Source: a virus
Reading direction: 5' to 3' (one strand)
DNA: 20,729 bases
IMG/VR virus record: IMGVR_UViG_3300048547_000256
Span: 1-20,729 of that record
Below, piece after piece: positions 6,068 through 13,664 of this stretch. Positions within the stretch are counted from its first letter, which is position 1, and each line of letters opens with the position of its first letter. The notes beneath the pieces were generated by a model that was given only the letters and a program-made list of their open reading frames with translations, had not been told where the DNA came from and did not search any database. The position numbers and the translations under genes are program-made.

Positions 6068-6405
6068 TAGGCCCTAGGCGAGTGAATTACTTCTATGGTT
6101 ACGTCCGGGTATATTGCTTCTACTAATTTCTTTTTTAATTTAAAGACATCAGTCAATACTCCCTTAGTATCTTCTATGACTTCTTCTCCTTTGATGTTTT
6201 TATATTTAAAGTCTGCTATGTAAGTGCAGATCTTTTTACCTTCAACAAAACATGGAAACTGCGGGTGAACTTCTATGTCTGATACTGCGCCAGCAGATTC
6301 TAATTCTTTTAAGAATTTATATCTGGCGGCCTCTAATTTGCTATCAAATGTGATACCATCTAGTTTCACTTTTATAGCTCCGTATTTGTTCTTGTTATAG
6401 CCCAT
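6067..6405 (-). CDS. DUF1064 phage nuclease (PD-(D/E)XK-like)
   Basis: This encodes a 112-aa protein with the DUF1064 signature: NKYGAIKV near the N-terminus, FDSKLEAARYKFL (20-32), HPQFPCF (47-53), YIADFKY (62-68) and VIEDTKG (76-82). E25, D65, D79 and K81 fit the metal-binding residues of a small PD-(D/E)XK nuclease. Phage members are often annotated as endonucleases or Holliday-junction-type resolvases. Length is normal. The ATG has no upstream Shine-Dalgarno; instead a perfect TATAAT lies 5-11 bases upstream, so a leaderless mRNA is possible. It could process recombination intermediates made by the plus-strand operon. Confidence 0.82.
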   Translation of the reverse strand: MGYNKNKYGAIKVKLDGITFDSKLEAARYKFLKELESAGAVSDIEVHPQFPCFVEGKKICTYIADFKYKNIKGEEVIEDTKGVLTDVFKLKKKLVEAIYPDVTIEVIHSPRA

Positions 6406-6465
6406 AATTTATTATACAATTTTTTATATATTTTAAGAAAGAATTAACATACCAGGAGAAGCTAA
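6406..6465. promoter_or_regulatory. 60-bp divergent promoter/operator region
   Basis: This AT-rich spacer separates the divergent DUF1064 and ribbon-helix-helix genes. It holds the minus-strand TATAAT (6416-6411), a plus-strand TATATT (6427-6432), and AGGAGA (6454-6459) six bases before the RHH ATG. Short inverted TTAA and AATT repeats are present but too simple to call an operator. Confidence 0.4.
6411..6416 (-). promoter_or_regulatory. TATAAT -10 element directly upstream of the DUF1064 start
   Basis: On the minus strand a consensus TATAAT spans 6416-6411, with its last base six bases before the A of the ATG at 6405. The predicted transcript would start at or next to that A. A convincing -35 is not visible (TTCTTA at 6439-6434 is the nearest with 17-bp spacing). 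Confidence 0.4.
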
Positions 6466-6645
6466 ATGGCAACCCATGTAACCATCGGAGTAAACAAAGA
6501 GACTCACAAAAAATTAGGCAAGCTTGCATCATTAACTCACAGGACCCGTGCTAACACGGTTGAATGGTTGGTAGAAAAAGCTATTAAAGAAATAGAAATA
6601 GCTGAGAAAAATGGTAGCGCCGATCATATTAAGTTTGGTATTTAA
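6466..6645 (+). CDS. 59-aa ribbon-helix-helix DNA-binding protein
   Basis: This short gene has a good AGGAGA ribosome site. The product starts MATHVTIGVNKETHKKL, an RHH-type β-strand with alternating residues followed by helix A. A turn at LTHRTRANTV and a helix VEWLVEKAIKEIEIA give the β-α-α plan of Arc/MetJ/CopG-type repressors. Such proteins dimerise and bind operators through the β-ribbon. It is the only plus-strand gene between minus-strand blocks. It diverges from the DUF1064 gene over 60 bp and its stop overlaps the 3' end of the giant virion gene by 4 bp. Autoregulation and repression of the nuclease pair is the natural inference. An antitoxin is possible, but no toxin-like partner is next to it. 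Confidence 0.78.
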   Translation: MATHVTIGVNKETHKKLGKLASLTHRTRANTVEWLVEKAIKEIEIAEKNGSADHIKFGI

Positions 6646-9600
6646 TCTATTCCCAGAAGTTTATTAAATTCTTGTTGTCTTAAGGCACTTGGCTGAGGAG
6701 CCACTGTTGGAGTTCTTGTTGGTACGTTGGGCCTATTATAAATTTCTTGAGGAGATCTAAATCCTCCTGTTAATTGTTGTCCTTCTAAAGCTAATTCAGT
6801 AGCGCCAATTTCAACTATTGGTAAGAAGTTTCTAGCTTTATTATATTCTTCTCTATAAGCCTCAGAGATAACTTCTTCACTAAGTTGTGAAGGTTTGAAC
6901 AAGCCAGCCATAACGTAATCAGCGTTAGCAACTTTAGCTGTTTTAAGTTCTTTTAATATTTCTTGGTCTCCAAGACCTAATCTTCTAGCGTCTTCTATTG
7001 CTAAGTAAAGATCTCTCATACCTCTAAACCTATCTTCGTTAGATTGTATGTATGATTTAATAAAAGTTTCTGCATCTCTAACATTAGTAGACCTAGCAAC
7101 TCTATTAAATTCATTTGCTGCAGCTCTAGTAATTTCATTTGTTTCAAAACCTCTGTACCTAAGTGTTCTAGCTACTTGCGGTTTGATAACTTTTAAACCA
7201 CTAAAACCTTGAACCAAAGCCTCTGCTGGATCTATTTTAGTTCCTCTGCTAGTTTTTAATCTTTGATCGCCTGCCAAGCCAGTGCTATGGAACACTGCTG
7301 TTGGAAAGTCTTTAACTTGTAAGCCAACTCCTAATACACCACCGCCTGGATCTGATACTACATCAAAAGGCACAACTGGAGGAGCCATACCTTGAATAGT
7401 GTGAACAAATCCTTTAGTTGCTCTGTCGCCAAAAGTGTCGTTAGCAGCGTATAGTTTTCTACCAGTTTCGGTTTTTCCTTTTACAATGTCAACGAGTAGT
7501 TGTGTAGACATTGACGGAGTTCCAAAAGGTTTTCCTACCTCTCCCACAGCATACATAAATCCTTGAGTATATCTATTTACTATGCCTTCCCCTTTATCTT
7601 CTCCTTCTTCGGCTTCGGCTATCAATCTAGCGAAAGGTCTAGATAAGTAATCATAAGGATTTGTATAACTTAGATTTATCATCTCTTTTATTTTGCCATC
7701 ATCATCTGTAGCGACAGGAACTAATGTAGCTGTCTTGTCCCAGGGCGCTGCAAAAGATCTTTTATAAGCATCTAATTGTTCTCTGTCTGAACCAGTTAAT
7801 TGCAATCCTAATTCAGTGACTGCTGCAGGGAATGCTGTAGTAACGGTCAATGCACTAACTGCTCTTTTCATACCTTTTCTTCGGAGCTCTGGATTATTAC
7901 TGGCTAATTCTTGAGCAGCACGATAACCAATATTACCCATAGTTCTGATAACTTCTGAGGGAAATGCAGCAAAAGTACCAATAGGTAATTTAGCTAAGTC
8001 GCCTATTATTGATCCTGTTCTGTTGTAATTTTGATAGTGATTTTTTGCTAACTGTGCAGCTTCCTCATCTATTAAATCCATAAATGCTTTTGCTTTTGTT
8101 TTAGGAACAGCATCTATTCCTTCTAATTTTCCTTTAACTGCAGCATCTAAAAATTCTTCTATGCGACCCTGTGTAATTGGATTTTTTTTATAATATTCTC
8201 TAATTTGCTTAACTGTGGTTTCGCCTAATATTTCGTTACCATTAACCGCTTGAGTTTTAAGATTTAAATTCTCTAGCGCAAACTTATTCTTTACAGAAGT
8301 AATTGGTATATCAGCGTCGCCATGTTTTATTAAAGCTTTAAATAAATCATCTCTTTCTTTAATAAAATTAAAGGAACGAAAAACATTATCAGTTCCAGTG
8401 TAAAAGAATTGAGCTGCTTTATTGGCTTCACTTTCTCTAAGAGCTCTGACAGGACCGCTTTCAGTAAATTTGCCTATTTGATTAGAGGTTGATGCAAACT
8501 TAGCTGCTTCCTCTATTTCTCTAGCTTGTGCTGTTGCAGACTGATCATTTACTCCTAACCTTTTAAATTTAATAGTCTGGCTTTTTATAAAGTCAGAATC
8601 TACTTCTTGAATTTGGTTCTCCCTAGTTACTCCTGCAGATCTATCTACAATTTTTCCTTCTTCAAATTTTTGTTTGTTAGGATCTTTATTAAACCTATTA
8701 AAAACTTTACTTATTGCGTTTACAAATCCTCCACCGCTTCCTAAATTACCAGCGGCAAAAGTCATGATGCCTCCACCTGTTGGGTTTCTAATTTGGGCAC
8801 TTGGACTAAGAACAGTTACAGCATATTGTGCTGTACTTTTACCAAGCACAAGCGCTTTGTAAGGAGCCCCTATAATTTCTGGCAAGTTATCAGTCCAGTT
8901 TGTAGTCGCATCTAGTAGAGCGTCATGAAATCTTTTTGAAGCAACCTTACCAGCTAGTGGCCCAGCTTTGTCGTCAAACTTTTTAAATTTAACTCCTGCA
9001 CTATTTACAAATTCTTCTCCAGGCTTAAACTGATTTGTTGTTCCTGTGACATCTACTTCATCAAAGATAAAAGGTTTAACATTAAATGTTTCAGCGCCAT
9101 CATTTAATTTTTTAATGTCTTGTAACATTTTAGATTTACCAACTAAATTGGCTTGTTTTTTTATTGTTTGAAATGCTTGGAGTCTTGTGTTGTTTAAAGA
9201 GTCTTTCCAATTTGTTTCTAAATATCCAGCTATCTCTCCTAAAGCTTCTCTAACTTCTGGCAAGCTATCTAAAGTTCTGCCTTTCAAAATATCTTTTCTT
9301 ATCGCCCCAGAAAAAACATCTATCGCTGGGTTTACATTTTCAAATTGGTATGCGTCAAATTTTTTATACTTTAAAAAATTATTAAAAGCCGTCTCTGCTT
9401 CCGTTCTTATTTGTTGTTGAGTAACAACTTTTAAATCTGAAGCTCCTGCTATTGATTTTTCCAAAGCTTTTATTGCGGCTTCTTTTTTTGTTTCATCTAC
9501 GATAAAGTTAGGATTAAGCATAGCTTTGTAACTTCTGTTGGTATAAAGACCGAAGTTAGCATCTAAAATATTACCCAACTCTTCTGGTATAAATTCTTGT

Positions 9601-10811
9601 TTGAGAGTATTAATTTGATTGGTATTTATATCTACCATATCTCTTTGTTGTTCTAACAAAGTAGATAGTTTTCCTCCTTCGGGTATTCCTAACTCTTCAT
9701 AATTTATTCTGTCACCTTCAAAACTTTTTATTTTTGCTAAAGCTTCTTTTTGAATTTCTTTTGCTTTTGCATTTCTTAAAACTGGGTCTGAATATAGTTT
9801 TTTATTTCCATAACTAATTCTAGTTAATGGCGAATAATAATCTCCAATAGCTTTGGCTATAGTTTCTTGATCAGATCTACTTAAATTACCACTTGTTCCA
9901 GCTCTTTCAAGAACACTCATGATAGATTCAAAATCATTACTGGTTTGTGTTAGTTGTCTTCTTGTCTCTTGTGTTGATGCTTCTTTAAGCTGTGCTACAT
10001 CATCATTTTTTAAAGCTCCTTGGAAGGTAAATCTTTCTATTACTCGATCCATTAAGTTATTAGATGTGCCATCTACAGCTTCTTGTATAGGTACATAGTT
10101 TTCAGCGGTAGAAGGAAGAAGTCTATTAACAATAGCGGTAGTTGTTGGACTAGAAGCAACTGCCTTAGTTAAAGGAGATGCTGCCATCCCAGCAACTTCT
10201 GCCGTTGCTCTACCAGTCTTAGCTAATCCTTTCAATGCTATTGGTAATCCGCCAACAAGTGCTGCTGTTTCGCCAAACACTGCCGCTCTATCTAACAATC
10301 TACTTGCTGCTGCTTCCGAACCTTCTATTGCAGACAATCTTTCTTCGTCACTAACATCGTCAAAAATTAAATCAGATAAAGTTTCTACATCATCAGTTGC
10401 CACTGCCGCATCTACTGCGCCAGCAGCTAACATTTGTTCGCTTCTTAACATTGCTGCGCTTTTGCCAGCTTTAGATACAGCGCTAGCTACTCCTAAACCA
10501 GGTAGTCCAAACTGCACCATGTACTGAGCAACATGCCCAGCTGTGCTATTTGTTTCTGGTTTAAATTTTTCAAAGTAGTTATTGAGTTTTCTAGTTAGAT
10601 TAGTATCAAAGATACCATCAACTATAGTTGAGCCTAAAGTAGTTATCCCTTGAGGTATGCCAACTAAACCAGCTCCTATGCCTCTACCAATATCTCCTAA
10701 AAAACTTTCTCCGCCAGCTAATTTTTTTAATTTTCTCCTAGCTGCTGCCTCTGGATTAGGTGTGCCTTCTTCAATAAAAACATTTTTTCCGTCTACATTT
10801 ACAATAGGCAT
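6642..10811 (-). CDS. Giant (1389-aa) predicted internal virion / DNA-ejection protein
   Basis: This is the largest gene of the window and the last of the late operon. The N-terminus (MPIVNVDGKNVFIEEGTPNP) resembles the short leader seen on large podovirus internal proteins. It is followed by a Gly/Ala-rich hydrophobic stretch (about 40-130), long charged helical regions, and further hydrophobic segments around the GGGIMTFAAGNLGSGGG and TVTTAFPAAVTELG stretches. I see no lytic transglycosylase or protease motif. Size, composition, late position and company with other hydrophobic virion proteins fit a T7 gp16-like role, entering the cell envelope with the DNA. That role is inferred, not shown by a catalytic domain. 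AAGAGG five bases before the ATG supports the start. Confidence 0.65.
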   Translation of the reverse strand: MPIVNVDGKNVFIEEGTPNPEAAARRKLKKLAGGESFLGDIGRGIGAGLVGIPQGITTLGSTIVDGIFDTNLTRKLNNYFEKFKPETNSTAGHVAQYMVQFGLPGLGVASAVSKAGKSAAMLRSEQMLAAGAVDAAVATDDVETLSDLIFDDVSDEERLSAIEGSEAAASRLLDRAAVFGETAALVGGLPIALKGLAKTGRATAEVAGMAASPLTKAVASSPTTTAIVNRLLPSTAENYVPIQEAVDGTSNNLMDRVIERFTFQGALKNDDVAQLKEASTQETRRQLTQTSNDFESIMSVLERAGTSGNLSRSDQETIAKAIGDYYSPLTRISYGNKKLYSDPVLRNAKAKEIQKEALAKIKSFEGDRINYEELGIPEGGKLSTLLEQQRDMVDINTNQINTLKQEFIPEELGNILDANFGLYTNRSYKAMLNPNFIVDETKKEAAIKALEKSIAGASDLKVVTQQQIRTEAETAFNNFLKYKKFDAYQFENVNPAIDVFSGAIRKDILKGRTLDSLPEVREALGEIAGYLETNWKDSLNNTRLQAFQTIKKQANLVGKSKMLQDIKKLNDGAETFNVKPFIFDEVDVTGTTNQFKPGEEFVNSAGVKFKKFDDKAGPLAGKVASKRFHDALLDATTNWTDNLPEIIGAPYKALVLGKSTAQYAVTVLSPSAQIRNPTGGGIMTFAAGNLGSGGGFVNAISKVFNRFNKDPNKQKFEEGKIVDRSAGVTRENQIQEVDSDFIKSQTIKFKRLGVNDQSATAQAREIEEAAKFASTSNQIGKFTESGPVRALRESEANKAAQFFYTGTDNVFRSFNFIKERDDLFKALIKHGDADIPITSVKNKFALENLNLKTQAVNGNEILGETTVKQIREYYKKNPITQGRIEEFLDAAVKGKLEGIDAVPKTKAKAFMDLIDEEAAQLAKNHYQNYNRTGSIIGDLAKLPIGTFAAFPSEVIRTMGNIGYRAAQELASNNPELRRKGMKRAVSALTVTTAFPAAVTELGLQLTGSDREQLDAYKRSFAAPWDKTATLVPVATDDDGKIKEMINLSYTNPYDYLSRPFARLIAEAEEGEDKGEGIVNRYTQGFMYAVGEVGKPFGTPSMSTQLLVDIVKGKTETGRKLYAANDTFGDRATKGFVHTIQGMAPPVVPFDVVSDPGGGVLGVGLQVKDFPTAVFHSTGLAGDQRLKTSRGTKIDPAEALVQGFSGLKVIKPQVARTLRYRGFETNEITRAAANEFNRVARSTNVRDAETFIKSYIQSNEDRFRGMRDLYLAIEDARRLGLGDQEILKELKTAKVANADYVMAGLFKPSQLSEEVISEAYREEYNKARNFLPIVEIGATELALEGQQLTGGFRSPQEIYNRPNVPTRTPTVAPQPSALRQQEFNKLLGID

Positions 10812-10826
10812 TCATACCTCTTTTGA

Positions 10827-12044
10827 TTAAGGAGCAGCTTGATTTAATATTGCATTTCTTACAGATATTAAATCTGCTTGACTTGCTTTAGCTAATAAAG
10901 CATCTGCTGTTTCAATTATCTCGTTATCTTCAGAATCTTTACCTGTAATAATTTTTACATCTGACAACGAAAGATCGTCATCTTTATATCTTTTCTTCAA
11001 GATATCTAATAGTTCAGATTTAATTGCTGTTCTTTCATCTCTTCCTAAGTCAATTGCAGAAGCAAATTCTAATGGACCTAATACTTCTTTACCTTCTTGT
11101 TCTGCTTTTCTAACATAAGCTTCATAAAGTTGAGTAGTGTCACTTTTAGCTGCGTCAGATTTAGCCAAAGATTCTGAAAATCCTTCGCCAAATTCGCCAA
11201 GCCCTAAGAAACTTCTTACTGGCCCTTCGGTTGGTTGTAACATTTTTGCACCACCCGCAATCAAAGCTCTAGCTAAAGCTGGGTCCATAGCCTGTAGTTT
11301 TTCTATGAATGTTTCTGGCTCTGGTTCGGCTGCTGCAGAATCATTTAAAGCAGTTTGTAAATCAACTTTAACTTCGTCATCATCAGTAAAATAATCATAA
11401 AGAGCAGAAGCTGCATAAGCTGGAATACCTACACCAACGGCAGTCCTAGTAAGTCCAGATGGTAGCGGGCCTACTAAATCTTTTACAGTTTTGTATGTTC
11501 CTTTTACATACCCAGGCATAAACGCGCCAAACTTATCAGTTGCAAAAGATGGAGCATCTGTTTTAGGGTTTTTAACTGCGCTTTTACCTTTAAATATATT
11601 TTTAGCGCCTTGGGTAAGCGCTTTTAAAAGAGCTATTCCTCCAAAATTTAATTGTTGCACTGGCAAATCAGCCAAGCCACCTTTGGCCATTCCTTCAACT
11701 CCTTCTATTACTAAATTTGCTCCATCTACTGCTGATTCTCCAAGAATACCTCCTTTGATAGCATTACCACCTTTTCTCAGTACATCTTCGTTTGGTTTCT
11801 TACTAGCTTTGATTGGCATAGTCATGTTTTTTAAAAAATTGTATGCTTTTCTTCCAGTGTTTAATGTTTTAATTCCAGCAGCAGGAACCACACCAGCTCC
11901 AGTTATGGCCATTGCCGTTGCTGCTTGATCGATTGGATCTTCTGGGTCAAGAAATATATCTGTAATATCTCTAAGATTAGTCTTTGTATCGTCATTATCT
12001 TTTAGAAGATGTGCCGCTAAAAGTTCTCTTAAACCTTCGCTCAC
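10827..12044 (-). CDS. Predicted internal virion protein, hydrophobic Gly/Ala-rich (GTG start)
   Basis: This encodes a 405-aa protein of no recognised family. The N-terminus is charged (KDNDDTKTNLRDITDIFLD), then hydrophobic segments occur at about 42-58 (AMAITGAGVVPAAG) and near 205-218 (VGVGIPAYAASALYDYF). The C-terminal half is charged and helical. The GTG start overlaps the upstream TGA as GTGA, with GAGG eight bases ahead. It lies between an S74-ended virion protein and the 1389-aa protein, so a second ejected or internal virion protein that contacts membrane is likely from context. Confidence 0.6.
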   Translation of the reverse strand: MSEGLRELLAAHLLKDNDDTKTNLRDITDIFLDPEDPIDQAATAMAITGAGVVPAAGIKTLNTGRKAYNFLKNMTMPIKASKKPNEDVLRKGGNAIKGGILGESAVDGANLVIEGVEGMAKGGLADLPVQQLNFGGIALLKALTQGAKNIFKGKSAVKNPKTDAPSFATDKFGAFMPGYVKGTYKTVKDLVGPLPSGLTRTAVGVGIPAYAASALYDYFTDDDEVKVDLQTALNDSAAAEPEPETFIEKLQAMDPALARALIAGGAKMLQPTEGPVRSFLGLGEFGEGFSESLAKSDAAKSDTTQLYEAYVRKAEQEGKEVLGPLEFASAIDLGRDERTAIKSELLDILKKRYKDDDLSLSDVKIITGKDSEDNEIIETADALLAKASQADLISVRNAILNQAAP

Positions 12045-13174
12045 TTCATTAACCTCGCGTAATCAACTGCGTAGTAACCATTTTTAACAGTTACTGCCTC
12101 TGGTTCTACTTCAAGAACTTCTTGAGCCAAAAATCCAGCAGTAGGTTCTGCTTCAATTCCTATTTCTTTAGCTTTATTATTCCAATCCCATTCGTACCAG
12201 CCAATGTTGTTGTCATAATCTCCTACTCTTCTAATGTTTTCTTTTAGCTCAACATCACTCATGGCTGCTGCACCAGCAGCAGCAGAAGCTAATCCAGCTG
12301 CTTGAGATAACGGGGAAGGTTGAGTAAATACTTGTGGTTGATATATTTGAGCTCCTGTGCCCCCAGAAACACCTCCAGCAGGCATTCCAGCTAGTAGTTG
12401 CTGACCTCTTTGTAGTCTGTTGAATGGTTCATCAGCTAGTTTATCAGCCGCTCTAAACCTTCTACTCATGTCTGCTTGTTCTATTCCTCTTCCAGCAGCA
12501 CCTTGAGTAGCCATTGCACCTATTCTGCCGATCGCTTGTTGTTGTCCAGCACCAGCGAGATTAGATATGCCACTACCAATATTAGATAGTTGACCTATAT
12601 TTTGACCAACTTGAGCTTGAGCATCTTGAAATCCTTGTCTTCTAATACCGCTAACAGCGTCTAGCAAACCTCTACCTAAAGCAGTTTGATTTTCTGCTTG
12701 TGCTAGTCTTCCTCTAGAACCGCCATAAGCCCCGGCTCTGTAAGCATCATCTCTAATACCAATATCTTTTTGTTGATAAGCTTTAGTAATATCATCTATT
12801 GATTGTTGTACTACCGCATCTTCATAAGGATTAAATCTAGCTTGAGCTGCTGCCATAGGATCTCTCGCTAAAGCGCCAGCGTCTCTTAAATAATTAATTC
12901 CTTCTGGGGTATAGCCTGCAAATCTTTCTAGATCTCCAGCACCAGTCGCCGCTTGTCTTTCTAAGTCAGATAGTTGCGCTGTGCCTTCAATAGGTATAGG
13001 TCTTTCTTGAGATATTAAGCCTTCGTATCGCCCAGGCTCTCCAAAATAAGATCCTAATATTCTTCTACTATAATCCTCTATATAAGGAGATATAAAAGAA
13101 TAACCAGTAGTAGGCAACTCAACTGCTTTAGCTGGTGGCCCTTCTTGTTGTTTTTGTTCGCAAGTACAACCCAT
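12041..13174 (-). CDS. Virion protein with C-terminal S74 intramolecular-chaperone domain
   Basis: This encodes a 377-aa protein. Residues about 1-300 are Gly/Ala/Gln-rich helix with a motif of the type FNPYEDAVVQQSIDDI and AYGGSRGRLAQAE, which I associate with marine podovirus structural proteins. The last 72 residues are a compact peptidase S74 domain: S306-D-V-E-L-K311-ENI, GFLAQEV and terminal YYAVDYARLM. The Ser/Lys pair five residues apart is the autocleavage dyad of endosialidase-type chaperones, so the tail is predicted to be released by self-cleavage before S306. The body looks like a helical adaptor or internal protein rather than a β-rich fibre. The start has TAGGTAA ahead of the ATG. 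Confidence 0.72.
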   Translation of the reverse strand: MGCTCEQKQQEGPPAKAVELPTTGYSFISPYIEDYSRRILGSYFGEPGRYEGLISQERPIPIEGTAQLSDLERQAATGAGDLERFAGYTPEGINYLRDAGALARDPMAAAQARFNPYEDAVVQQSIDDITKAYQQKDIGIRDDAYRAGAYGGSRGRLAQAENQTALGRGLLDAVSGIRRQGFQDAQAQVGQNIGQLSNIGSGISNLAGAGQQQAIGRIGAMATQGAAGRGIEQADMSRRFRAADKLADEPFNRLQRGQQLLAGMPAGGVSGGTGAQIYQPQVFTQPSPLSQAAGLASAAAGAAAMSDVELKENIRRVGDYDNNIGWYEWDWNNKAKEIGIEAEPTAGFLAQEVLEVEPEAVTVKNGYYAVDYARLMK

Positions 13175-13178
13175 AATA

Positions 13179-13664
13179 TTACCTATTTATGCCATTATAA
13201 TAAGTTCCACCTATTTGGTGAAACCCTTTATTTAATAATAATTTTTCTGCTTTATCCAGACTGCCGACATTATATATGCCCATGATCAGTGGTAAATTTT
13301 GTTCTTCAGCATATTTCATGCCAGCTTCCAATAACATATTAGAAGGCTTTACATCATCTTTAACATTTCTAAATTCTGGTCTAACAAAGAACCAAGTATC
13401 ACCTATAAAAGCGTCATCTGACCACCAGTGTGAGCATTCTTTTAAACCTAAAGTGCCAATGATGTTTTCGTTTTTTCTTACCACATAGACAATGCCTTTT
13501 AATAAGACATTGTTTATCTGCCAAGATGTTTTCCCCCAATGTATTTTAGGAGACTTGCCACCATCTAAAGAATGTTCGGCGTGAAAATATCTAGCTAAAA
13601 AATCAGCTATATCTTTGCCATCTTGTTCGTTAAAAGAAAGTTTATCTAAAGTAAATTTACTCAT
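13179..13664 (-). CDS. GNAT-like N-acetyltransferase
   Basis: This encodes a 161-aa protein with a GNAT-type layout: an N-terminal helix, β-strands VVRKNENIIGTLGLKEC (61-77), the strand DTWFFVRPEFRN (89-100), a helix SNMLLEAGMKYAEE (108-121), the strand LPLIMGIYN (124-132) and AEKLLLNKGFHQIGGTYY (139-156). The last strand-helix pattern is typical of GNATs. The canonical acetyl-CoA loop R/QxxGxG/A is not visible between strand 4 and the helix, so activity may be altered. Its ATG overlaps the upstream TGA, tying it to the virion operon. It may modify a virion or host protein; no substrate can be read from the sequence. Confidence 0.65.
   Translation of the reverse strand: MSKFTLDKLSFNEQDGKDIADFLARYFHAEHSLDGGKSPKIHWGKTSWQINNVLLKGIVYVVRKNENIIGTLGLKECSHWWSDDAFIGDTWFFVRPEFRNVKDDVKPSNMLLEAGMKYAEEQNLPLIMGIYNVGSLDKAEKLLLNKGFHQIGGTYYNGINR

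Noticed and set aside
6466-6645. Antitoxin of a toxin-antitoxin pair
   Set aside because: The RHH protein fits an antitoxin type, but the adjacent genes are nucleases on the other strand and a virion gene, not a RelE/HicA/VapC-like toxin.
11491-11928. 145-aa plus-strand ORF opposite the 405-aa virion gene
   Set aside because: It is Pro/Ala/Leu-rich antisense shadow of a well-supported minus-strand gene, with no ribosome site or recognisable motif.
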